Assembly: GCA_003219925.1 (NCBI GenBank)
Contig: QHQU01000097.1
Location: forward strand, 1-6,376
Direction: 5' to 3'
From: Verrucomicrobiota bacterium
GTDB taxonomy: Bacteria > Verrucomicrobiota > Verrucomicrobiia > Chthoniobacterales > UBA10450
DNA length: 6,376 bases
Part shown: piece by piece, positions 1 through 5,652 of the stretch
Numbering within the stretch: the first letter of the stretch is position 1
How the letters are laid out: every line of letters starts with the position of its first letter
Position numbers and translations under genes: made by a program
The notes under the pieces: model-generated
Databases searched by the model: none
Told to the model about the DNA's origin: nothing
The model's input: the letters and a program-made list of their open reading frames with translations, nothing else

Positions 1-1106
1 TGATCGCTGCCCAGCAGAATGATGTTCGAATCCTCCGGGTTGATCCAAATGTTCTGATAATCGTCGCCGCCCGGCGCGCCGCGCCAGCCTTCCCATGTTT
101 TGCCGCCGTCGATCGACTTCCAACAAACAACGCTGGCCGAATAAACGATGGCAGGATTCTTCGGGTCGAACCGCACGACCGGTAGCTCGCCGCCGCCGAC
201 ACCGGCCGACGGCCGCAAATCATCCGTGGTCTTCGCCCACGACTCGCCCCCGTCTTCCGATCGAAAAACGTTCGACGCCACTAAGGACTTAACAGTAGCG
301 AGCAATGTCTTCGGCGAACTCGGCGCGATCGCGAGGTTCGCCTGGACAATTTTCTCGGGAAGGCCCTGGCGTAATTGGTTCCAAGTTTTGCCGCCGTCCG
401 TTGATTTGAAGATGCCGCCATTAGTGCCATTCCAAGTGCTATTTTCCCAGGGCCCTTCTCGTGATTCCCAAAGAGTCGCATAGATGACGGCCGAATTGGT
501 CGGATCGATCTGGACGTCACCACCTCCGGTGTTTTCGTCGCGGTAGAGAACCTTCTCGAATGTTTTACCGCCATCGAGCGAGCGGAAAATTCCCCGCTCT
601 TCATTGGGACCGTATGGATGACCGGCCACCGCGACGAAGAATCGATCCGGATTTCGAGGATCGACCGCGAGCTGCGCCACCTGTTGTCCATCGCGCAATC
701 CCAAATGCGTCCAGGTTTTTCCCGCGTCAGTCGATTTGTAAATGCCGTCACCGATCGATAGATCGGGTCGATGCAGCCCTTCACCGCTGCCGACATAAAC
801 GATCTCCGGATTGGAAATCGACACCGCGATGGCACCGACCGAACCGGTTGGCTGATCGTCAAAAATCGGTTGCCACGTTCGCCCATAATCGATCGTTTTG
901 AAAACGCCGCCATTGACCTGCGCCATGTAAAAGACGTTTGGCTGAGAGGGAACGCCGGCGATTGCACGAGTTCGACCGCCGCGGAATGGTCCGACGTTGC
1001 GCCATCGCACCGCGCCAGCAAAACCCTCGTCGGCCGAGAGTGAGCAAGGTGCAAGGGCGGCTAACAATATCGTCAGACCAAAGAAAAGAAATCGTAGAGC
1101 TGGCAT
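1..1106 (-). CDS. Secreted BNR/Asp-box beta-propeller protein (sortilin/VPS10-like), N-terminal part, 3' end outside window
   Basis: An open frame of 368 codons runs from ATG at 1106 off the left edge without a stop. Residues 1-25 look like a signal peptide: a short basic start, a hydrophobic core LFFGLTILLAALA, then a likely signal peptidase I site after SLSA, so the product is exported. The mature part begins with WRNVGPFRGGR (about 35-45), typical of the long (about 1000-residue) bacterial 'glycosyl hydrolase/VPS10 domain' proteins. Six Asp-boxes (S/T-x-D-x-G-x-T/S-W/F) are visible at about 71-78 (TIDYGRTW), 125-132 (STDAGKTW), 176-183 (SLDGGKTF), 235-242 (STDGGKTW), 283-290 (SEDGGESW) and 331-338 (SIDGGKTW). 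They are spaced 48-59 residues, one per propeller blade. Enzyme activity is not established for this family, and the 'sialidase/glycosyl hydrolase' names rest on the fold. In-frame ATGs at 1133 and 1169 could extend the start. I chose 1106 because the signal peptide then begins directly and a CAGAGG lies about 12 bases upstream. The gene is divergent from the acyl carrier protein gene. Confidence 0.9.
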   Translation of the reverse strand, partial: MPALRFLFFGLTILLAALAPCSLSADEGFAGAVRWRNVGPFRGGRTRAIAGVPSQPNVFYMAQVNGGVFKTIDYGRTWQPIFDDQPTGSVGAIAVSISNPEIVYVGSGEGLHRPDLSIGDGIYKSTDAGKTWTHLGLRDGQQVAQLAVDPRNPDRFFVAVAGHPYGPNEERGIFRSLDGGKTFEKVLYRDENTGGGDVQIDPTNSAVIYATLWESREGPWENSTWNGTNGGIFKSTDGGKTWNQLRQGLPEKIVQANLAIAPSSPKTLLATVKSLVASNVFRSEDGGESWAKTTDDLRPSAGVGGGELPVVRFDPKNPAIVYSASVVCWKSIDGGKTWEGWRGAPGGDDYQNIWINPEDSNIILLGSD

Positions 1107-1236
1107 ATGGGAGCCGAACCTCTGCTGCGCCATGTGGGAGCGCAAGAAGACGGGGAATTTGGAAGTCATTCTTCCCAGTGAGAATCACTACGGTTGACTT
1201 CCCCGTCATTTACGTGAATATCGCGGCGCTTTTGCT

Positions 1237-1524
1237 ATGTCCGATGCCGACCTACGCAACCGCATCAAGGAGATGATGGTGAAGAATCTGATGCTGCAAA
1301 TCACGGCCGACCAGATTGCAGATGATGCGCCCTTGTTTGGGCCGAACGGGATCGGTCTCGATTCGATTGATGCGCTCGAGCTTGCCGTGGGCTTGGAAAA
1401 AAACTTTGGCGTGAGCGTGCCCAATTCTGAAATCGCAACCAAAGTGCTTCGCAGCGTGAACAGCATCCACGATTATGTTCTCGAAAAACGCGGCGAATCG
1501 GCGCAATCTCAGACATCATCGTGA
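1237..1524 (+). CDS. Acyl carrier protein (phosphopantetheine-binding)
   Basis: The product has 95 residues, close to the usual 75-90 of a free-standing acyl carrier protein. The 4'-phosphopantetheine attachment motif is GLDSIDALEL at 40-49, with Ser43 as the attachment serine. The flanking helices (KEMMVKNLML, VGLEKNFGV, KVLRSVNSIHDYVLEK) fit the four-helix ACP fold. The short Ser/Gln-rich tail (ESAQSQTSS) is probably disordered. The DSID form differs from the DSLD of housekeeping fatty-acid AcpP, and no fatty-acid synthesis gene is adjacent. It is therefore more likely a specialised carrier, for example for an acyl group used in lipid or surface-polymer synthesis (inference). No Shine-Dalgarno is visible before ATG 1237. 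The gene overlaps the next one by four bases, which suggests an operon with the glycosyltransferase. Confidence 0.9.
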   Translation: MSDADLRNRIKEMMVKNLMLQITADQIADDAPLFGPNGIGLDSIDALELAVGLEKNFGVSVPNSEIATKVLRSVNSIHDYVLEKRGESAQSQTSS

Positions 1525-2681
1525 AATTTCTTTTTCTGGAAAGCAGCCGGAGCTGGGGCGGACAAGAATATCGGACCTGTCTCGAGGTAAATTGGCTGAA
1601 CGCTCATGGCTACGATGCCTGGTTCGGTTGCCATCCTGCAGGGGAAGTTTTCGCCAAGGCGCGGGAAATCGGCACCCGCCTTGTTCCTTTTGCGCTGACC
1701 AAACGGATTGATCCGCTTGTTTCATTTCGTCTCTGGCGGTTTTGCCGGAAGCATCGGATCGACCTGGTGAAAAGTTTCAGCTCGAAAGATCATTGGCTCG
1801 CCCTGCCGCTATATTGGTCGGGCATTCCCCTCACCCGCTCGCGTTGCATCACCGATCCGATCGAAGGTGCGAACCGCACATTCGTTTATCGTTACGGGTG
1901 CTCCCGGATTATTGCTGATGCGCCCGTGATCAAACGGCAGCTCGTCGCGGATAACAGAATTGCTCCGGAAAAAATCGAAGTGATCGGCTCGGCGGTTGAT
2001 CTCTCGCGTTTCCATCCAAATCGCGACACGACGAAGTTCCGGTCCGAGTTCGGGATTCCGGCGAATGCGCCGCTGATCGTTAATGTGGGGATGATTCGCC
2101 CGGATAAGGGGCAATTGACTCTGGTGGACGCTGCCCGCCTGGCCTTGCAGCAAAGGCCGGACGCGCGCTTCGTCTTCGTCGGCGAGGGAACGGGATCACG
2201 TAAACTTGGCATTCGGTTGCATGAAGCGATCGAGCGTTATGGGCTCGAGCATCGTATTCTGATGCTCGGTTATCGCTGGGATATTCCCGATATTTTAGCG
2301 GCCTGTGATCTGGTGGTAATCGCATCGCTGCGCACCGAAGCTTCGCCGATTGTGTTGCGCGAAGCACTCGCCAGCGGGCGCCCGGTCGTGGCGACGCGCG
2401 TCGGCGACGTGGACGAAGTCATCCATCATCGCAAACATGGCCTGATTGTATCGCCGGGCGCGCAAGAAGAGATGGCGGCAGCAATTCTGGAATTGCTGCA
2501 AAATCGAGAGCTCGCCGCTAAGTGCGCGCGCAACGGTTTGCAACTCGCGCGCGAACAATTCTGTTTTGATCGCATGATGCATCACAAGCTCCAGGTCGAC
2601 ACTGAAGTAGTAGCGCTGCATCGGGATCACTCCGCCGTGCCCACGCCAGCACCGCTCGCGCGCGATTACATCAGGAATTAG
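1521..2681 (+). CDS. Glycosyltransferase, GT4 type (GT-B fold)
   Basis: The product has 386 residues, a normal length for GT-B enzymes. These transfer a sugar from a nucleotide-sugar donor to an acceptor, usually at the cytoplasmic face of the membrane. The N-terminal half opens with the glycine-rich loop SWGGQE (11-16), which precedes an acceptor-side Rossmann domain. The C-terminal donor domain begins around 184 (LIVNVGMIRPDKGQ, typical of Glycos_transf_1). It carries the EX7E motif as E273...E281 in TEASPIVLREALASG, followed by RPVVATRVGDVDEVI. There is no signal peptide or obvious membrane helix. The start is GTG at 1521, inside the ACP stop (GTGA overlap), with no separate ribosome-binding site, so coupling to ACP translation is likely. 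Sugar and acceptor cannot be told from sequence. The WGGQE start resembles LPS or capsule sugar transferases, and a lipid or surface-glycan role with the ACP is plausible. It converges on the LOG-family gene. Confidence 0.9.
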   Translation: MKFLFLESSRSWGGQEYRTCLEVNWLNAHGYDAWFGCHPAGEVFAKAREIGTRLVPFALTKRIDPLVSFRLWRFCRKHRIDLVKSFSSKDHWLALPLYWSGIPLTRSRCITDPIEGANRTFVYRYGCSRIIADAPVIKRQLVADNRIAPEKIEVIGSAVDLSRFHPNRDTTKFRSEFGIPANAPLIVNVGMIRPDKGQLTLVDAARLALQQRPDARFVFVGEGTGSRKLGIRLHEAIERYGLEHRILMLGYRWDIPDILAACDLVVIASLRTEASPIVLREALASGRPVVATRVGDVDEVIHHRKHGLIVSPGAQEEMAAAILELLQNRELAAKCARNGLQLAREQFCFDRMMHHKLQVDTEVVALHRDHSAVPTPAPLARDYIRN

Positions 2682-2689
2682 CAAAGGCT

Positions 2690-2705
2690 GCGACTTCGAA
2701 GTCGC
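2690..2705. repeat. Perfect 16-base palindrome just after the glycosyltransferase stop
   Basis: GCGACTTCGAAGTCGC reads the same on both strands. It starts 8 bases after the stop codon. In RNA it could form a short hairpin, but a C/T-rich stretch follows rather than a run of T, so it is not a standard intrinsic terminator. It may be a processing signal, a protein site or a member of a dispersed repeat family. Function unknown. Confidence 0.5.
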
Positions 2706-2751
2706 CCCCTCCAGTCAAGGAAATCGCATTCCCTCAGTTGCTCCGTGGCAC

Positions 2752-2778
2752 AACTTGACGGCTTAAAGCCGTCAAGTT
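2752..2778. repeat. 27-base palindromic repeat, copy 1
   Basis: Two perfect 13-base arms (AACTTGACGGCTT and its reverse complement) flank a single central A. It lies 70 bases past the glycosyltransferase stop. A stem of this length with only TTT after it could slow or end transcription, though the T run is short. Copy 2 at 2944 repeats the sequence in the same orientation with one base change. It could be a bidirectional terminator, a dispersed extragenic palindrome or one end of a small non-autonomous element. Confidence 0.75.
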
Positions 2779-2943
2779 TGCGTCGCCACACGGCGGCCGC
2801 GCGTCTCAGTCGAAAACAAGACAGATACATGCGCGGATGTTTTCGGAATTCCCCCTGGAATTATTTTCTACTAGCCATCTTCTTAAATCAGGCGGCATTC
2901 GCAAATATGGATCCGCCAATTCTCCAAGAACCTTCGCTCTTTG

Positions 2944-2974
2944 AAAACTTGACGGCTTAAAGCCGTCGAGTTTT
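2944..2974. repeat. 31-base palindromic repeat, copy 2; possible bidirectional terminator
   Basis: Arms of 15 bases flank a central A, with AAAA at the left end and TTTT at the right end. One position departs from perfect symmetry (G at 2968 opposite T at 2950). This is a G-U pair in plus-strand RNA but a C-A mismatch in minus-strand RNA. It starts 57 bases past the stop of the minus-strand LOG-family gene. A strong stem ending in T on either strand, placed between convergent genes, fits a weak two-way terminator. The near identity to copy 1 also fits a mobile repeat family. Confidence 0.7.
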
Positions 2975-3031
2975 ACGCGCTAATCGGTTTGTTTGTTTTA
3001 TGAGATGTCAGATGGCCTGCAGCGCTGCCAA

Positions 3032-4105
3032 TCACACGCACTCGGCGCGATTGATCGCATCGATCAATTGCCGAAAACGTCCGAAGCTGCGACGATGTGG
3101 AGTAAGAACGAGCCGAGGCAAGCTGAGAATTTCGGGCTCGTTCCGTTCCTGGGGTAACGCCTTGCCTTGGACAATCGCGCCGCGGCGCAAAACATCTGCG
3201 AATTTGTCGTTTAATTCGGCGACGCCCGCGGCGGAGAGTGCGCGCGCGATCCGGATAACAAGCTTCTCTCCCACCCAGCGCGCCGAATGATAAATACGAT
3301 AAAAGCCGGTGATCTCTTTCACTGCCGCTTCGACGTCGTGGGTAATTTTAAAAAAATAAAAATCGTCCTCTGAGATGAAACCGATCTTGTAAAGATGCTG
3401 GGTCAGAAACTTCATCCATGTTTCCCAGTAATCGCCGTCCGGTTTGTCGAGCAAGACCACCGGGATGATCCGGGCTTTGCCGGTCTGCATCAGAGTGAGG
3501 ACCTCGAATGATTCGTCGAGCGTGCCGAAACCGCCGGGGAAAAGCGCAGCTGCGTGAGTTTCCTTAACGAAATTAAGTTTGCGAGTGAAAAAGTAGTTAA
3601 AGTTGATGAGCTTCTTGTCGCCTTCGATGGTTTCGTTGGCGCGCTGCTCGAACGGCAACCGAATGTTTAGGCCGAAGCTCATGTCGCGCCCTGCACCGCG
3701 TTGAGCCGCCCCCATGATTCCGTCCCCGCCACCGGTAATGATCATGAAATTGTGCGCCACCATTTGCCGTGCGAATTCCTCCGCCACCTTGGCTTCCGGC
3801 GAATCTTGGGCGATGCGCGCGGAACCAAAGATGCCAACTTTTCGGAATGCCTGGTAGCTGGCGACGATTTTCGCGGCGTAACGCATTTCTTTCATCGAGC
3901 GCGAAATCAGTTTGAGATCGGCGACGCTCATTTTGTCGCGCGCCATTTTCAACGCGGTCAGGATCATCTCCTCGATCAACTCGGGCGAATACTCGGCCCC
4001 GAAGTCGCTTACCAGCTTGTGCACGCGCGCGTCCCATTCGCCGCCGAGAGTCTGTTGTTTTCGAGTAGGCTGGCTGCTGATGGTGCCGGCAGTGAAATCT
4101 TCCAC
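3032..4105 (-). CDS. LOG-family protein (Rossmann fold, putative nucleotide 5'-monophosphate phosphoribohydrolase), long form
   Basis: The product has 357 residues. The central Rossmann domain carries the LOG signatures: VGIFGSAR (90-97), the phosphate-binding loop TGGGDGIMGA (124-133), an Arg/Lys pair in YFFTRKLNFV (175-176), and the family motif PGGFGTLDE (190-198) of the active site. LOG enzymes cleave the N-glycosidic bond of nucleoside monophosphates, releasing base and ribose 5-phosphate. Older databases call them 'lysine decarboxylase'. Short members have about 180-200 residues. This one adds about 85 N-terminal residues, mostly charged helix, and about 100 C-terminal residues (from roughly 255). 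Such extensions are seen in long LOG/PpnN-type proteins, and substrate cannot be predicted. The start is a GTG at 4105 without a clear Shine-Dalgarno, and no in-frame ATG lies upstream, so the true start is uncertain. The hydrolase gene lies upstream on the same strand and may be cotranscribed across the hairpin-doublet element. Confidence 0.88.
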   Translation of the reverse strand: MEDFTAGTISSQPTRKQQTLGGEWDARVHKLVSDFGAEYSPELIEEMILTALKMARDKMSVADLKLISRSMKEMRYAAKIVASYQAFRKVGIFGSARIAQDSPEAKVAEEFARQMVAHNFMIITGGGDGIMGAAQRGAGRDMSFGLNIRLPFEQRANETIEGDKKLINFNYFFTRKLNFVKETHAAALFPGGFGTLDESFEVLTLMQTGKARIIPVVLLDKPDGDYWETWMKFLTQHLYKIGFISEDDFYFFKITHDVEAAVKEITGFYRIYHSARWVGEKLVIRIARALSAAGVAELNDKFADVLRRGAIVQGKALPQERNEPEILSLPRLVLTPHRRSFGRFRQLIDAINRAECV

Positions 4106-4174
4106 GGGAAATTCGTAGCGTGAGTTGTGCCCGGTGCACGGAAAATTTCTAACGCCTTGGCGCTCCCTCAGTGG

Positions 4175-4242
4175 TTGTAGGGCAAGCGCTCCCGCTTGCC
4201 GGGGTTAATCTAAATTGGCAGGCAGGAATGCCTGCCCTACAA
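4175..4242. repeat. Inverted REP doublet (REPIN/BIME-like element)
   Basis: Two 26-base units face each other: 4175-4200 on the plus strand and 4217-4242 on the minus strand, with a 16-base spacer. Each begins TTGTAG, followed by an 8-base perfect stem with a 4-base loop. Stem arms are GGCAAGCG/CGCTTGCC in the first and GGCAGGCA/TGCCTGCC in the second. Aligned, the units match at 21 of 26 positions. Four of the five differences form two compensatory base-pair changes in the stem and the fifth is in the loop. A GTAG foot next to a hairpin, in inverted pairs, is the known architecture of REP sequences mobilised by RAYT (REP-associated tyrosine) transposases. No RAYT gene is in the window. The element lies 3 bases after the hydrolase stop and 69 bases before the LOG-family start, so in a shared transcript it would fold into one or both hairpins and could affect mRNA stability or readthrough. 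Confidence 0.75.
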
Positions 4243-4245
4243 ATT

Positions 4246-5136
4246 TTAACTTGCCGACGTGGCGATCAAATCGGCCAGGATTTCCCGAATATGACGGATG
4301 GGCACTGAATAATGGCCGGCCCCTTCGATGACGCGTAAATGGCAATTCGGAATTTTCTTCGCCATTTCTTTCGCCACCCCAGGGGAGAAGCTTCGATCGG
4401 AATCGCCGTGCCACAAGCGAACCGGCACCCGCAATTCACTCAGCGAAAATCCCCACGGCTGAGCAAACAATTGCGCATCCGCCAGTACGCCTACGGCAGA
4501 CGCTTTCCAAGCGCGGCGTTGACTCTCGAAACAAGCCTCAAAAGCCAGTTCGTCACGCAGCGAATCGGCATCGCATGGTTGAAGCAATTTCAAGAGCCAG
4601 GAGCGGCTGCGCCGGGGAGGTCGGAGAGAAAGAAAAGGCCGGGCCAGACGAAATCCGAGGCGACAAAGAGGAGCTGGGAATCTTTTGTCGGCTAACATCA
4701 GCCATCGATAAAGCGCCAGCAGTCCGCTGTGATCGCTCAGCTCGGCGATGTTAGGCGCGCCACTCGCCACCGCAATGGCGTGGACGCGGTCCGGCATCGC
4801 CCAGGCCAAGGCGTAAGCGTAGGGCGCGCCGCCAGAAATACCGAGCGCACGAAATTTTTCCAGATTCAAAAAATCTGCCAGCTCAGCAACAAGCGGTGGC
4901 CAATCGAGCAATTTGCGCCCGGCCACGAAACTCGAATCGGCAATTCCTGGCCGGTCTGGCGAAATAATTCGCACCCCCAATTCGCGGGCGGCGTCATGGG
5001 TAAATTGGGCCATCAAGCGCGAGCTCGGCCAGCCGTGACAAAACATGACGGGCTCTCCATTTGGTTCTCCATATTCGCTGAACGCGACCCGTTCGCCGTT
5101 CTTTCGAACGAATGTTTCGTCCCGCAACGGAATCAT
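4246..5136 (-). CDS. Alpha/beta fold hydrolase
   Basis: From ATG 5136 the product has 296 residues, standard for single-domain alpha/beta hydrolases. The oxyanion-hole motif is HGWPSSR (34-40). The nucleophile elbow is GISGG with Ser101. The likely catalytic acid is Asp247 in WHGDSD, and the catalytic His is His275 in EGAGHYSVP. The triad is complete and correctly ordered, with a helical cap region of roughly 125-215 (Arg/Leu-rich). There is no signal peptide, so it is probably cytoplasmic. Substrate is unknown: esterase, lactonase, C-C hydrolase and haloperoxidase-like enzymes share these motifs. A GTG at 5214 would add 26 residues. I prefer 5136 because GGTGA stands 7 bases before it, a TATACT -10-like box lies just upstream, and the extra residues (WW-rich) precede the family's usual N-terminus. 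It is upstream of the LOG-family gene on the same strand and divergent from the small acidic protein gene. Confidence 0.88.
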   Translation of the reverse strand: MIPLRDETFVRKNGERVAFSEYGEPNGEPVMFCHGWPSSRLMAQFTHDAARELGVRIISPDRPGIADSSFVAGRKLLDWPPLVAELADFLNLEKFRALGISGGAPYAYALAWAMPDRVHAIAVASGAPNIAELSDHSGLLALYRWLMLADKRFPAPLCRLGFRLARPFLSLRPPRRSRSWLLKLLQPCDADSLRDELAFEACFESQRRAWKASAVGVLADAQLFAQPWGFSLSELRVPVRLWHGDSDRSFSPGVAKEMAKKIPNCHLRVIEGAGHYSVPIRHIREILADLIATSAS

Positions 5137-5241
5137 TGGCACATCACCGTAACCAGTATAGTTTGCCTGAGCGCGAAATTCGTGGCTCGATAACGGCCAC
5201 CATCTCGTGCGCACAATTAGCCACCGCCATTCGATTCATTT

Positions 5242-5649
5242 ATGTATATGAATGAAAACTCACAACCGGGCTTCGGAAAAATTTCCGTCCATGGGGACGG
5301 CGTCGGCGCGCCCACCCCGGAATTGACCGAGCGGCGTGCGCGCGAGATCGCGTTGATCGACGAACGTGATCCCAATGATTTTACCGATGCCGATTGGGAA
5401 CAGGCCCGTCGCGAGTTGATGGGAATCCCGCACACCGCCGCGCCCGAAGAAATTGGTAGCGGAGTAGAAGTTTCGGACGACGAGCATGAAATCGTTCCCG
5501 AATCGCCCGGACATCGCGCTCCGCGCCCGGGTTTTGATGAGGACGATGAGACGCTTGGGCAAGCATTGGTCACCGACGGTTTGGAAGAGGCCGCGCATGA
5601 TCAAATGCTGGAGGCGCGTCTCGAAGAACTCGAAGCAGACGAGACCTGA
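5242..5649 (+). CDS. Small acidic hypothetical protein upstream of egtB
   Basis: This 135-residue protein is not one I can assign. It has 36 Asp/Glu against 10 Lys/Arg, no Cys, no membrane segment and no signal peptide. An N-terminal Gly/Pro-containing stretch (9-26) is followed by a predicted helix pair: TERRAREIALIDERDP, then TDADWEQARRELMG (48-61). The R-A-x-E-I ... D-W-x-x-A-x-x-E-L pattern loosely recalls the small DUF2934 family, but this is only a resemblance. An acidic, probably disordered middle (68-104, with DDEHE and DEDDE) precedes a C-terminal Glu-rich amphipathic helix (about 114-134). Coding is supported by the long frame, the regular codon pattern and the three-base gap to egtB. 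The start could be ATG 5242 or ATG 5248, and neither has a visible Shine-Dalgarno. It is likely cotranscribed with egtB. A role in ergothioneine synthesis is conceivable but unsupported. Confidence 0.75.
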   Translation: MYMNENSQPGFGKISVHGDGVGAPTPELTERRAREIALIDERDPNDFTDADWEQARRELMGIPHTAAPEEIGSGVEVSDDEHEIVPESPGHRAPRPGFDEDDETLGQALVTDGLEEAAHDQMLEARLEELEADET

Positions 5650-5652
5650 GCC

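Larger units (their letters stand above)
2682..3031. other. Gene-free region between convergent genes, carrying three palindromes
   Basis: These 350 bases lie between the 3' ends of the glycosyltransferase and the LOG-family gene. I find no credible gene: the only longer frame (2745-2960) begins and ends inside the repeated palindromes and has no family features. The structured parts are the palindrome at 2690-2705 and the two related palindromes at 2752-2778 and 2944-2974. The stretch between the latter two (about 2780-2943) is more AT-rich toward its right side and shows no further pattern I can support. Confidence 0.7.

Noticed and set aside
281..1054. 257-residue minus-strand frame
   Set aside because: It is a different frame of the Asp-box protein. 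The true frame shows a signal peptide and six Asp-boxes, while this one is Arg/Ser-rich with no family features.
1194..1221. Possible sigma-70 promoter for the acyl carrier protein (TTGACT, then GAATAT)
   Set aside because: The -35 box is good, but the -10 box matches only three of six positions and the start codon would be only a few bases after the transcript start. Not strong enough to list.
1521..2681. Glycosyltransferase considered as part of a defence or phage system
   Set aside because: The sequence is a plain GT4 with intact motifs next to an ACP, and no nuclease, methylase, toxin or phage gene lies nearby.
2745..2960. 71-residue plus-strand frame in the convergent gap
   Set aside because: It starts and ends inside the repeated palindromes, begins with GTG without a ribosome-binding site and has no recognisable features.
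3701..4123. 140-residue plus-strand frame opposite the LOG-family gene
   Set aside because: It mirrors the coding strand's codon bias and is His/Phe/Arg-rich without any motif.
3597..4139. 180-residue minus-strand frame overlapping the LOG-family gene
   Set aside because: Arg/His-rich shadow frame of a well-supported gene with intact LOG motifs.
4729..5193. 154-residue plus-strand frame opposite the hydrolase
   Set aside because: Antisense shadow of an alpha/beta hydrolase with a full catalytic triad; no independent support.
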